Origin: Chryseobacterium sp. 7
Lineage (GTDB): Bacteria; Bacteroidota; Bacteroidia; Flavobacteriales; Weeksellaceae
Length of the DNA stretch: 64,000 bases
Reading direction: 5' to 3'
Assembly (NCBI RefSeq): GCF_003663845.1
Contig: NZ_RCCA01000001.1
Location: 124,001-188,000 of the forward strand
The notes beneath the pieces are model-generated. The model saw only the letters and a program-made list of their open reading frames with translations, was not told the origin of the DNA and searched no databases. Shown piece after piece: positions 1-11,479 of the stretch. The position numbers and the translations under genes were made by a program. Every line of letters begins with the position of its first letter. Position 1 is the first letter of the stretch.

Positions 1-77
1 AATATTATTCTTTCCTGAATAATTTTTGAAGGAGAAACACCTAATACTCTTTTTACCATTCTGTTAAAACTATAGAT
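1..77 (-). pseudogene. AraC-family regulator, C-terminal HTH fragment cut off by IS
   Basis: Read on the minus strand and joined to the fragment at 1544-2117 after removing one copy of the 4-bp duplication AGAT, this stretch continues the same frame. It gives GMPI-YSFNRMVKRVLGVSP followed by SKIIQERII, the second helix-turn-helix signature of AraC/XylS regulators. The frame stays open to the window edge, so the true C-terminus lies outside. The join is seen directly in the sequence; the family call rests on the characteristic VLGxSPSxxIQERI pattern. The gene is presumably inactive because the DNA-binding domain is separated from the N-terminal part by about 1.47 kb. Confidence 0.8.
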
Positions 78-1543
<1,466 letters not shown>

Positions 1544-2117
1544 AGATAGGCATACCAAATTTAGCGGCATAAAAAGAAACTTGTTTATTCTCAGAAAAAA
1601 AACTTTCTACCAAATTTTGAAAGCAAATAACACTTTTTCTATCTGAATATTTACAATTTATTACCTCTGCAGTTCCATCATTGAAAATAAAGGATATTAT
1701 TAGCCGTAAATATAATTGACCTATATCATAAGTCTCACTTTTACCAATATGAAAAGACTTCATTCTATCGATTATGTGGATAACCTCTTCCATAATACAC
1801 TGATTATTTATCATATAAAATTTATCGTCTGATAATATTCCTTGTAAAAGAGTACATCTTTCATTAAAATAACTATTATATATCTCACCATCAAACTTTA
1901 CAATATCTATAACCTGAGAAACTGAACTAATCCAACTGAAAATTTGGTTTGGACCAATAAGAAGCATTGTCTTGCCACTAGAAATGTAAGTTTTAAAGTT
2001 TAAAGAAAATACTGCATCTTCAATGATTAAAATATTATAACAAAAAGATGCTGTAATAAAATCTTCTAATGAATTGGAAGAAATACTTTCTATTTCAAAC
2101 ATATATAAAAATTTCAT
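1544..2117 (-). pseudogene. AraC-family regulator, N-terminal part, interrupted by IS
   Basis: The 191-residue open frame starts MKFLYMFEIES and ends in a TAG stop created by the IS junction (the stop uses bases 1542-1544). Residues 1-165 are an unrecognised sensor-like domain of the sort that precedes AraC HTH domains. Residues 166-191 (ENLxxSFFSENKQVSFYAAKFGMPI-like) are the start of the first HTH helix pair, completed by the fragment at 1-77. It lies downstream of the LytTR regulator at 2250-2975 on the same strand but is separated from it by a terminator, so it probably had its own promoter. Loss of the DNA-binding helices makes it a likely null allele. Confidence 0.8.
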
Positions 2118-2177
2118 TTAAAAATACCATAAGTATTTATTTCACCTTACAAAACAACACTTTTAATAATCAAATAG

Positions 2178-2212
2178 AAAAAAAAATGACACACGCTTGC
2201 TTAAAAGTGTCA
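2178..2212 (-). terminator. Rho-independent terminator of the LytTR gene
   Basis: On the minus strand a TGACAC/GTGTCA stem (2207-2212 paired with 2187-2192) is followed by nine U residues (A-run 2178-2186 on the + strand). It lies just after the stop of the LytTR gene at 2250. The stem is only 6 bp with a large loop, so the strength is uncertain. Confidence 0.55.
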
Positions 2213-2249
2213 AATTGAATTCATCAACAAGCTTCTTATCTACAAATAT

Positions 2250-2975
2250 TTAATTTATACCTCCTTCTCTTTTCATGAAATAGGAAATTAGATCTCGTTT
2301 GAATGTTCTGCCAATAGGTATCTCGTTACTGTTTATATATAGACGTCCTCCTGATATCTTTTCAACTTTACTTAACGAAACTATATAAGATTTATGCACT
2401 CTCAAAAATTGACTATCAATTACCTTCTTTTCGATTTCATTCGTTGTAATTTGGCACAAAAGCATTTTACCATTATTGATAAATAATTTAACGTAATTAC
2501 CATAACTTTGAATGTAATCTATTTCATCCAAATTTATTCTGACTAAACTACCTTGCATTTTTATAATTAAAGATTGTGACGGTGCCAATCTGTCATTATT
2601 GTTGCATTCATTCTGTAAATTTTCTTTGACCGTTCTATTAATTGCACTCAAAAAAGTTTTAAAACTATAAAATTTAGAAAAAATATTAAGTTCTTCATAA
2701 ATGTAATCACTTAATGAATTCTCATTATTAGCGGAAACTAATATGATATTTGTAATATTATTGAATAAGTCAAGTATACCTATTTCAAAAGCAGTATAGA
2801 TTTCAGCATCTAAAAAAATTAGATCAACATTATTGTGGTATATAAATTGTAAAGCATCTCCTAAACTATAAAAACAACCTACTAATGAAAAAATTCTGAC
2901 TTTTTCAATATATCGAGTTGTTAGAAGATGAGCATCATTATTATCATGTATTATTATGCATTTTAATTCTTCCAT
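2250..2975 (-). CDS. LytTR-type (LytR/AlgR) response regulator
   Basis: This 241-residue DNA-binding response regulator has an N-terminal receiver domain (about 1-120) with the beta-3 end LIFLDAE giving a likely phospho-acceptor D56, acidic D11 and the ILVSAN segment. The canonical lysine region is degenerate (FYSFKTF). The C-terminal LytTR domain (about 135-235) shows DEIDYIQSYGNYVKL, FLRVHKSYIVSL and IPIGRTFKRDL, all hallmark motifs. Its usual partner would be a HisKA-type membrane kinase, but none is encoded nearby, so it is an orphan in this window. The gene is AT-rich like the surrounding accessory region. It may respond through an unlinked kinase or by a non-canonical input. Confidence 0.85.
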   Translation of the reverse strand: MEELKCIIIHDNNDAHLLTTRYIEKVRIFSLVGCFYSLGDALQFIYHNNVDLIFLDAEIYTAFEIGILDLFNNITNIILVSANNENSLSDYIYEELNIFSKFYSFKTFLSAINRTVKENLQNECNNNDRLAPSQSLIIKMQGSLVRINLDEIDYIQSYGNYVKLFINNGKMLLCQITTNEIEKKVIDSQFLRVHKSYIVSLSKVEKISGGRLYINSNEIPIGRTFKRDLISYFMKREGGIN

Positions 2976-3739
2976 TCTTTTAATATATTAGTATGTTATC
3001 CATATTTCAATTCATACTCCATAAAAAGTTAATTTATATTTAAATATTTCATCTATGAAAATTTTAAACAATAACAAAGTGACTGCCGTCCTATAATAAA
3101 ATATGAGCTGATTATAATCTATAAAATAGGACTCAGGCTAAAGCATAGAAATATTTAACTAAATATAGAAAAGATGTACTTAAAGCTCAAAAAAACACAT
3201 ACTTGAAAAATACTCAGTTGAATAACATTCTGAAAATCAATTATAAAACATCTTCAGTTTGAAGAAAATGAACAGAAAGCAATAATAAGATTGCAATTAT
3301 TTTAAAATACTATGAGGCATCACAGGTAACATTTGCAAAAATATCAAGGCAAGCTCACATTATTAAAAACAAGTGTAGATAATATTTGAAATTTGAAACC
3401 GACTTTATTAAACCGTTGATCGACAGTTCTTCATATTATCAAACAGAAGTAGTAGATAATGCATAATATTAAATCTTCGCGATAATATTGCGGACATTTG
3501 AACCAATATGAATACTTTATTAAGAATTTTAGATTCTACTTTAGAGAAAAAAAATGCAAGCGAATAACTAAGATATAATATTTAAAAACAAAATAACACT
3601 GACACTTTGTGTGAATTTCTCATTAGCTGTGTATGTTGGAAGGTTACTTTTACCATTAGAAAAATAACAATATATAAGCGAGATTCCAAACATACTCTGC
3701 TACTTAATTTATACTCATTTACATAATGAAAATCACCAC
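2976..3739. other. Non-coding AT-rich gap
   Basis: No gene is supportable here. Short open frames on both strands are low-complexity and stop often. The sequence is likely decayed accessory DNA upstream of the LytTR gene, whose promoter should lie close to 2980-3050. No clear TAnnTTTG element was identified. Confidence 0.5.
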
Positions 3740-4000
3740 AAATCCACGAAAGGAAATTCGACGAGATTTGATTTAGGAAAATCTTTAACCTCATTATAAA
3801 ACGTTTGAAAACAGGCTGTCAGTTGCAAGAATTAAGCCTTAAAGAATATTTTTCAAAAGAAACAATAAGCTGGCAACTTTTCTATTATTATCTTAGGTAA
3901 ATGGAGTAGGGATGGTTCTTTCATGCGAATTTGTATTTCTCTTCTCCAAAATAATAAAAAGAAATTAGATCTTTCCTGCGTCCAATTGGATTCCTGATCA
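3740..4000 (+). pseudogene. Degenerate IS5-like (DUF4096-type) transposase fragment
   Basis: The + strand translates as IIKRLKTGCQLQELSLKEYF then ISWQLFYYYLR, and after a frameshift near 3895 as KWSRDGSFMR followed by KKKLDLSCVQLDS. These match the N-terminal region of small IS5-family transposases (RLKTGCQWRxLP ... VYYYFRKWxxDGSF ... LDLSxVQLDGSH). Only about 85 codons are recognisable, with in-frame stops, and no inverted repeats were found. It is a dead remnant, unrelated to the intact IS at 78-1543. Confidence 0.65.
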
Positions 4001-4588
4001 ACATCTTTTCGTTATTCATAGTTGTCAAGATACTATATTGATTTAAATATTGATTTAAAAATTGATTTAATTATACAATAAACTTCAAAGATGTTATAAT
4101 ATAAGCTAGATTTAATTATATGAGGTCTATGAGGATCGTAATGGTGAAGAGGTTTAAGAATAAGTACAAGAACTATATACTATTTTTTATGCTAGTAAAC
4201 ACCAAAAGAAATAAGGTGTCGATTTTGATTCCCTAAAATAATTTTCCAGAAGTGCTAATGATTTATTTAATACATTCAATCTATATTTTTGAAAAAATTC
4301 AAGTAAATATAAATTAAATGCAAAATGCACATAGTTTTAGGATTTATTTTCAGAATTATTAATACTTTTTGCTAATAAGTTTGATTTATAGGAAACTTAA
4401 GTTTCTAAAATATCATTCCCGTAATATTTTTGATATGCTCTAGATGCTTATCTATTGTTGAATTTCTTTTTTGACAAAATAAGCCATAATATAAGAAAAA
4501 TAATAATTAACTTTTAATTTTCCATAAACAAATATCTTATCTTATTACATGTGTAACTATTTAATTTTCAGAACGAAATAATAAATAA
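4001..4588. other. Non-coding AT-rich gap with short direct repeats
   Basis: No gene recognised. Three near-perfect copies of TTGATTTAA(A) follow each other around 4038-4072. The remainder has stops in all frames. Confidence 0.45.
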
Positions 4589-5882
4589 TCAGGTGTAAAA
4601 GATGTATGCAAAGCAAAATTTTGGTTAATCCGTTATAAAGAAGTTTCTATCTTTGACTCGTCTGAATTGCATTCTGAAGTTTTTTATTTTGGCATTGAAA
4701 GATTCAACGGCAGCATTAGTACTTTTATCAAAATATTTAGGATGTCTCTATAATGGTATGATTATCTTTAAGGTTGAAAATGATTTAAACTCTGCTTCTT
4801 CAACATTCTTGAAACAATGTACCAGTTTAGTCATTGCTAAAGAATTTTATAATGTTTTGATTATAAATCTTTCTAAGCCCATCGACCAGATGATAAGCTT
4901 TTTCCAGGTCAGGATATAGACAGAAAAGGAATAGAAGCTCTTTGCCTCTGGGATTCACTCCACTTCTTTTGACCTTTATAAAGTAAATACCTGCTTCTTA
5001 CCAAAAGCTGTTTCCTGGTATCTGCATTGGTGAAAGATTATTCTTTAATGAGTTATTTTCCATTTCAAGGGCTTCCCAGCGGTGTTTTATACAAGGGCTT
5101 CTATGGCGAATTTTGAACATGAAAATGGTCACTTTTTAGCAATAAGTTTCATTGAGCCATACATATCCAAAATAAATTCTTTTACCATTATGCGAAACTT
5201 TCTGCTTATTTTTAATGATGTTCTATAACAACTTCACGCCGGATTCCTTTAATTATTGCTACAATGCTGCCTTTTTTACCTGTTGCCTTCTTGGAAGTGA
5301 GAACAGTATAAATTTCTCCATCAGAGAGAGCTTCTTCATCCAAAGATAATGAATCTGAGAGGTTCTCAGGATAAAGAACCCAGTGGTGAGCATGAGATCT
5401 GTGCTCCCAATTCACATACTCACTTAGCTTATTTTTATATTGCCTTTGAAAAGCCTTCCATTTAAACCAAAGAACTATCCAGTGACCTTAAGAGGAAGCG
5501 CTTTAATATCGGCTATTTTTTTAAGAAACTTGCAAAGTCCTGAATTATACGTGTTCCTTTCACTACAAGATGCCAATCTCTCCGAAGAATTTCCCCCGAT
5601 GACTTATCAGTCCATCTTCTTCTTTTTACATGAAGCTTTACTATTTTACCCCTTAATGGGTAATCATCTACGATGATTTTAGGTAAAAACCTTTCGATTC
5701 AATAGTTTTTCTTTGAACTCTTGGGGAGTACTATTTTTTTCTGCAAAATAAATATGAAGTTCAGTATTCTATTCTTCTGCTTTGATGATATCAAAGTATT
5801 TAACTAAAAATTCCGGAAGTAATAATTTAAGAAGCTGGTGATCGCTTAACATGGACAAAGATACACCAACTTTTGCGCCTGA
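4589..5882 (-). mobile_element. Decayed ISAon1/ISL3-like insertion sequence
   Basis: Degenerate terminal inverted repeats can be paired: TCAGGTGTAAAAGATG at 4589-4604 and, on the opposite strand, TCAGGCGCAAAAGTTG at 5867-5882 (13 of 16 match). Between them lies a heavily mutated transposase on the minus strand. The size of about 1.3 kb agrees with one complete element that has decayed in place. Confidence 0.65.
4625..5852 (-). pseudogene. ISAon1-family (ISL3-like DDE) transposase pseudogene
   Basis: Starting from ATG at 5852 the minus strand reads MLSDHQLLKLLLPEFLVKYF, the usual N-terminus of this family. It is followed, with stops and frame changes, by LRGKIVKLHVKRRRWTD, a segment resembling GTRITQDFASFLKK, then the intact stretch 5212-5415 (VNWEHRSHAHHWVLYPENLS ... 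KKGSIVAIIKG). Further on are IKHRWEALE (near 5080) and finally TNAAVESFNAKIKNFRMQFR (near 4655-4720), which contains the third catalytic acidic residue. At least four inactivating lesions are visible. The family assignment is from memory of flavobacterial ISAon1 transposases. Confidence 0.75.
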
Positions 5883-5885
5883 CCC

Positions 5886-8002
5886 GTAATATATAACAAA
5901 TCTTTATATTATCTTAACTTCTCTATAAATTAATATGATAAATAAAACCGAGCCGTACAGAAAATAATGTAAAGCCCGGAAAAAAATATAATAAAAAAAT
6001 TAAAAAACTTATATTGGATTACGTCAAACAAAATAACTCTGAGAAAATATATAATGGTTGTATTCAATGTATACTTTTTAATGATAAACATATAAGTCAA
6101 AGATACCATTGGGAAAATCATTGCTAGTTAAAAACAGTATGCCCGTCCTTATAAATCTCAAAAATAAGTAAATAGCTTTTACAATATTTACCTCAGTCTT
6201 GACGTTTCATCAATCCTTATAATCTCCATCATAATTAAATCAATAACTCGACTAATTTAATATTAGGAAACTAAAAATCTATTTAAAATTATAACATCTT
6301 AATCCTTAAACATAAAAAGAAAAGAAAAGAAAAGTTAAGTTAATTAACTAAAGAACTTAACCACTAACAATAAATAAAGCTTATTTAAGATAAAACGATA
6401 ATGCTCTTATACCTTTTTAGTTCCTGTTCCTTTTTGTTATATGCTCTAATCTGATTCCTTTTACATACTACACAATTGAAAAATTCTTTATATATCTTAG
6501 TAAGATAAATTATTTGCTGCGTAATCAGCACTTAAAATATTATTTTATATCATCTTCATCATCTCTAGATTATAGCTCGTTCAATAAAAATTTATCACAA
6601 CCTCTAAACTTATAACAAAAATACAAATGATAAATCCTTCCTCAAATCTACTTTAGCAAATTTACTCAACAGGACAATAAAAAAAAATAGACAAAAAAAA
6701 CAATACATATGTTTTTAAAGCTAATGGTTAAAATTCAATAAATTTGCAAATCAATTTTAATACTAATATAAGGGCAAACATATAGTAAAATTAAATATAA
6801 TTAATTATACTACAATTTTAGAGAATATAATGTTGAAGTACTTCATCTTAATAAATCTAAAATAATTACAAAACTTTAAAAGTTCTTGATTAAATCCAAT
6901 ACAGTACATCAATTTCCTAAAAGTCCAAATATTTTACATCAATATCCATGTTTTGTTTATTATATCTATTCTTTGAAACACAAAACATAACTATTTTTGC
7001 AAATGTCTAATACGATTCTGAAAAGAAGAGAATAGAAATTTATTATGCTATTGTTCCCTCAATAGGTGATTTATATCAGATTAATTATTCAATCAAGTAT
7101 CCAGATGACTTCTGGATACTTTTTTCATAATTATACTTATTCAACTCTTAATCAATGAACAGTAACAACCTTAATTAATTTAAAGAAAATTTTTAAAATT
7201 ACAGAATACTATTAAGACTAACTTACCTAATTTCTTTATAGTCTACTCAAATTCTCAATTATAGGACAATTTATAAAATAATTCAAAAAAAGGATTTGAG
7301 CTATTTAACTTATAATCTTTTAATCAGAGTATTCGAAATGCTTAGAGGATTCACATTACTAATTTTTTCTTACATATCTGCATTTGGTTGTATATCAGCT
7401 TAGTGTGAAAATTTATTATAGACACTACAAATATATTTCAACATTAACATAATTGTATTGACCATCATCATACTCTTCAATTCTTAATTACACTTAACAG
7501 TCTATGAATTCTAACGTACTTTTTATATATTGACTAACTTTACGTTGCATATTTACTTAATAAATAACCTCTATGTTGTAATCAACTATATAAATAGCTG
7601 ATTAATTAACAAATTCTATTTTCTTTTGATGCCAAACAGCATTTTAGTTTTGGAAATATATATAGCGTTGTTAATAAAGTATTGTAATATTTAATGGGAG
7701 ATGGTATACTCTGCTTTTTTTCTTAGCATTGCATTTGACCGAAAAAATATTTTTATGGTATAGAGAACAATATATAATAAATAAAAGAGGCTTGTAGAAT
7801 ATCAAAAATTATGGCAATTTTTAATTTTAAATCCGAAGCAAAAATGCCATGAATTGATTTTGGATAATTAAAAATTAAAATTTGAATACTTCACTCCAAT
7901 TTCTACCAAACTTATATTCTAATATTGACTTATAAAAGCCTTTAGGTATAAGATTGAATAAGAATATTTGGAACACTATAAAAATAACTTATTTTGAAAT
8001 GT
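5886..8002. other. Long AT-rich stretch without recognisable genes
   Basis: Over 2.1 kb no coding sequence is supportable; open frames are short and low-complexity. Visible structure is limited to a pentamer run (AAAAG repeated four times near 6312-6334) and the orphan terminator at 7095-7125. Composition is more AT-rich than the core part of the window. It is probably eroded former genes or mobile DNA. Confidence 0.5.
7095..7125 (+). terminator. Strong orphan rho-independent terminator
   Basis: A perfect 11-bp stem AAGTATCCAGA (7095-7105) / TCTGGATACTT (7111-7121) with a 5-nt loop is followed by TTTT. No gene is recognisable immediately upstream on either strand, so it may end a small RNA or be the last remnant of a lost gene. 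Confidence 0.7.
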
Positions 8003-8080
8003 TGTAGACTTCACTTTTTTAGTACAATTTAAATTACATATTGTATAATTTTAAATCACGTTAAAAAAGGGAAGTCTACA
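8003..8080. mobile_element. 78-bp MITE-like internal-deletion derivative of an IS3-type element
   Basis: Terminal inverted repeats TGTAGACTTCACTTTTTTA (8003-8021) and its near-complement ending GGAAGTCTACA (to 8080) enclose about 40 bp. The right half is nearly identical to the right end of the IS3-like remnant at about 15025-15077 (TTGTATAATTTTAAATCAC followed by the inverted repeat). It therefore looks like both ends of the same IS family with the interior lost. No transposase is present. Confidence 0.7.
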
Positions 8081-8205
8081 ATAAGATGTCAAATTAAAGT
8101 TATGCCTTAATAAAACGGGTTGGGATGGTTTATTTACTTAAAAATATCTAACCTAATTCAGTTTATAAAACAGCACAATATTTTTTTCTAATATATTCAA
8201 TAGTC
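8081..8205 (+). repeat. Dispersed repeat, copy 1 (lipoprotein-upstream module)
   Basis: About 120 bp closely matching 16375-16490 in inverted orientation and more loosely 10674-10793. The two other copies lie directly upstream of a lipoprotein gene of the 12576/16558 family. Here the side where that gene should be is occupied by the MITE-like element, so the gene was probably deleted with it. Confidence 0.75.
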
Positions 8206-8448
8206 TACCCAATAATAACCACTTCTACATCATCGAAAGCCGTAAACTCCAATGTTCTGAAAATCTGATTTTTTGGAGGGAAAACTTTTATTGTTGCATT
8301 CATTTTTTACTTTCTTCCAAAGGCTTGTTAAGTATTCTGACTCTTTATGGGGGGCTAAAAACTTCTGTTCAGGTCATACGGCAAAATAGTAATATTAAAA
8401 TAAGCAAAGGTGATTTTTAACAACAGAAAATCAGAAAAAGCTTTTTTA
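8206..8448. other. Gap without recognisable gene
   Basis: Lies between the dispersed repeat and the end of the broken GNAT gene. Nothing is recognised. Confidence 0.4.
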
Positions 8449-8963
8449 TCATTTTCCGGAAAATCTTTTCAGGCTAAAAATAATATTATCCGGGAAACCT
8501 TCATCCTTTTCTCTATCCAACAAAATAAAATCATGCTTCAAGAGAACTCTTTTTAAATTTTCATTGAATGTATTGGTGATGGCAACAATCTCATCTAAAT
8601 TCAGTTCATTAAAGCCGAAATTCAAAACCGCTTTCAAAGCTTTGCACATGATTCCCTGTCTGTGGTATTCCGGTAATAATTCATAACCCACTTCTGTAGT
8701 TTTACGGTCTTCAGAAAAATTCCAGAGACAAATTGTTCCGATAAGATTGATCTGGTCTTTTAAAGAAATTCCCAGATAAACGGTTTGATTATTTTTAGTT
8801 TTTTCTTTAATGGTTAAAATAAGCTGGAGTGCATCGTAATTATTTTTCGGTGAATTCCTTTGATAAACTGATTGATTACTTCATTACTTCGAATGTGCAA
8901 AATATCATCAACTTATCCTTTATAGATATTCTTTAAAATCAATCTATTAGTTTTCAAAATCAT
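8449..8963 (-). pseudogene. GNAT-family N-acetyltransferase (RimJ/RimL-like), broken
   Basis: Starting at ATG 8963 the minus strand reads MILKTNRLILKNIYKG, then an in-frame TAA (about 8913), then resumes with VDDILHIRSNEVIN. A frameshift near 8865 leads into RNSPKNNYDALQLI and on to the intact C-terminal part from 8691, which reads GYELLPEYHRQGIMCKALKA. The last is the acetyl-CoA-binding motif A (Q/RxxGxx region) of ribosomal-protein-alanine-type acetyltransferases. One nonsense and one frameshift lesion make it a pseudogene. A segment of this gene (about 8596-8787) is duplicated at 16183-16376 inside a chimeric frame. Confidence 0.8.
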
Positions 8964-9015
8964 AGTTATTAGTTAGTTTTAAACTTTTGAATCTTTTTAA
9001 CATAGAATGGTTCAA

Positions 9016-10158
9016 TTATGTTTTAAATATTTTAACTTTTCTTTCAATGAGAATATAAGAAAAGTACGATATCAATATTGAAACACTTATCATAAGAAAG
9101 TCATTAAAATGACGGGAGTTCAAAAGGATTATGTTTTGTTTTTTTACAATATAGTGAATAATATAGAGTGAATACGAAATGTTTCCTAAAAAGTAAACAA
9201 TTTTTGTTTCTAAAAATAATTTTATAAGACTTGCTTTTTCTGAGTTTAAATGCTTTATAATTATTGCAGATAGTAAAGGAATAAAGAGTATTCCTTTTTC
9301 TGTATAAAACAGCAAAAAAAATAAAACAACAATACCATATATAAAAAAAATATTTTTCTTTATTTTCCATTCTGGTAAAAAAGCAATTCCAATACCTAAA
9401 AAATAAGATGATAATGTTCTGATTAATGAATTAATTCCGGAAATGGTATCAAGATATTCATAAGATCTATATAAAGGACTATTACCAATATTGATATCTG
9501 GAATATAAGGAAGCATACTCCTTATAACTAAACTAATAATGATAAGGAACCAACCTTTTATTTTATAACGTAATATAGTCCAGAGAATAAATGGAAATAT
9601 AAGGTATGAAATCCACTCAGTACTTAATGACCAATATACAATGTTCAATAAATAATCTGAACTAAAAAAACATTGTATCAATAATATATTAATCAAAAAT
9701 TCGGACCAAGAAGTATTTTTTGCGAGTAAAATAATTGTAAACACTACAATCAAAATAACAGACACAAAATATACAGGATAAATTCTATTAATTCTTCTTT
9801 TATAAAAAATCTTTACATCATCAAAAAACAAAGATTGAAATTTTTTGGAATAAGATATGGATAGCAAAAAGGCACTCAATACAAAAAAAATATCAACAGC
9901 CACATAACCTTTCACCATTACTGGCTCAATCCAAAGATCATTAAAATTACAAAAATGAGCAAATGTGACCCATAGCGCCACAATACCTCTTAATCCTGTT
10001 AAGGATTTAATCTCATGTCTCATATAAAAATTTGTTGAAAATCTTATTACCCGAATCTCAAATAATGTAGGATAGGTGATTATATTAGTAATATATTTAC
10101 TTTGCGGCAGGTATAATAATACCCCAAGAAGTAGGATTGCTAATATGTCGTTTATCAA
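9016..10158 (-). CDS. Acyltransferase family 3 membrane protein (OafA/YrhL type)
   Basis: This integral-membrane O-acyltransferase has about ten hydrophobic helices and would transfer acyl groups to cell-surface polysaccharide. Family motifs include [28 protein letters not shown] and [11 protein letters not shown], and [15 protein letters not shown] resembles the central motif. The natural start is probably M46 (10023), because [13 protein letters not shown] is where family members begin. The preceding 45 residues ([20 protein letters not shown]...[11 protein letters not shown]) instead resemble the C-terminal region of another acyltransferase of this family, fused in frame. There is no polysaccharide cluster nearby. 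The sequence is AT-rich like the accessory region. Confidence 0.82.
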   Translation of the reverse strand: MINDILAILLLGVLLYLPQSKYITNIITYPTLFEIRVIRFSTNFYMRHEIKSLTGLRGIVALWVTFAHFCNFNDLWIEPVMVKGYVAVDIFFVLSAFLLSISYSKKFQSLFFDDVKIFYKRRINRIYPVYFVSVILIVVFTIILLAKNTSWSEFLINILLIQCFFSSDYLLNIVYWSLSTEWISYLIFPFILWTILRYKIKGWFLIIISLVIRSMLPYIPDINIGNSPLYRSYEYLDTISGINSLIRTLSSYFLGIGIAFLPEWKIKKNIFFIYGIVVLFFLLFYTEKGILFIPLLSAIIIKHLNSEKASLIKLFLETKIVYFLGNISYSLYIIHYIVKKQNIILLNSRHFNDFLMISVSILISYFSYILIERKVKIFKT

Positions 10159-10419
10159 TCCAATTACAGTAAAATAAAACAGTCTAAAAATAAATTATGA
10201 GAAATAAAAAAATTAATTAAAGTAAAATGCAAGTCTTATAATTAAAATTGTATTATTATCAGAGACTAAAAAAGGAAGAAAAAAACAAAATGATACATTA
10301 CACCCTTTTTTCTCAAGAATAATTTTAATTTCAAATTATAGATTTTAGTATTTCTAATAAAAACTAATTGAATTTCAGCCAATCTTATTTTCAAATTGTT
10401 AATCAAGAGATTCACATTT

Positions 10420-10601
10420 TCTCACTAAAAAGAAATCTCTCTCCATTCTATTTTTCACTTACTCTTAACCTGAGCTTGTTTTGATAAAATATTTTTACGA
10501 CTTAGGATAGAATAAGATGTTGAAGTGCTAGACATTTCATCTTCTCTTGAACATGGAAATAAAGCAATAAGTGCAAATGCACATAACAACAGTTGTTTCA
10601 T
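10420..10601 (-). pseudogene. Truncated copy of the 12576/16558 lipoprotein family
   Basis: From ATG 10601 the minus strand gives a lipoprotein signal peptide (MKQLLLCAFALIALFPCSRE) nearly identical to that of the gene at 16558, then 30 matching codons and a TGA stop at 10455. Beyond the stop the homology continues (KIEW...EISF) with an internal deletion of the TSMGEPVEGD segment. The upstream 70 bp also match the upstream region of 16558, so the whole module was duplicated and then decayed. Confidence 0.8.
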
Positions 10602-10673
10602 AACAAAATTTTTGTGCAAAAAAAAAAATAATTTATACTAATAAAAAATTAAAATGACAAACTCGACAATAAA

Positions 10674-10793
10674 GATGTCAAGTTAAAATTATGGGTTAAT
10701 AAAAACTGGGTGGTGTGTTTAGTTACTTAAAAAGATCTAATCTATCCAGTTTATAAACCAATCAATATTTTATTTTCTATTATTTTCAATAGT
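10674..10793 (+). repeat. Dispersed repeat, copy 2
   Basis: About 120 bp related to 8081-8205 and, inverted, to 16375-16490, for instance AGATGTCAAGTTAAAATTAT and CAGTTTATAAACCA. It lies upstream of the lipoprotein pseudogene at 10420-10601, in the same relative orientation as the copy upstream of 16558. Confidence 0.75.
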
Positions 10794-11479
10794 TTACCTA
10801 TTTTCACAGATGCCAATTAGCTCAAGAAACAATCTATGTATAAATATTTTTTTACAGCCTCTTCTTAACATCTTTTATTGCTGTATAAAATTTTGCTCTT
10901 TATTAATGAAATGGAAAGAACCCTCCATGCAATTTCACGATCAGTTATATTACATTTTCACAAAAACATCTTTAAAATTAACAACAAAAGTTTTCTCTTG
11001 ATCGATTTTTGCACCTATTCCCTTTTGTAGGATGCTTTTTAACATAGTTGATTTCTTAAAGTACTTGAAATTTGTTCTTTGCTAACACAAATCTTGCCCT
11101 TTGGGAATAGCAGAAAAAATCACTCATAATAATGCAGTAAGACTCGACAAATTCTTATAATATCTAATTGTCGCTCATGAAACATCAAAATTTATTATAT
11201 TATTTCATTTAGAATGTCAATATCTGCCAATCCCTATCTTGATTTCTGTGTAGTGACTATAGGATTAACTAGAGTTTCTATATTAATAGCTACTCCTTCA
11301 ATTATCAACACTTATTGAATGTTACTTATATTATATATGAGGAATTAATAATATTTGTGTTATCATTTTGACAAATTAAAGTTATTAAGCAATTAATAAT
11401 TCATTAATTGAACCAAGTAATCAAAACATGTATTAATTTGATTATCAAGTTTTTGTATATATAAACAATCTAATTCAAA
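10794..11479. other. Non-coding AT-rich gap
   Basis: No gene is recognised in about 690 bp. A 63-codon open frame on the + strand (10810-11001) has no family features and is not retained. Confidence 0.45.

Noticed and set aside
3582..3794. 70-codon minus-strand frame
   Set aside because: Antisense to the start of the IS5-like remnant; no features and no recognisable product.
4653..5676. Plus-strand open frames at 4653-4919 and 5440-5676
   Set aside because: They are antisense to the decayed ISAon1-type transposase, whose minus-strand translation shows clear family motifs.
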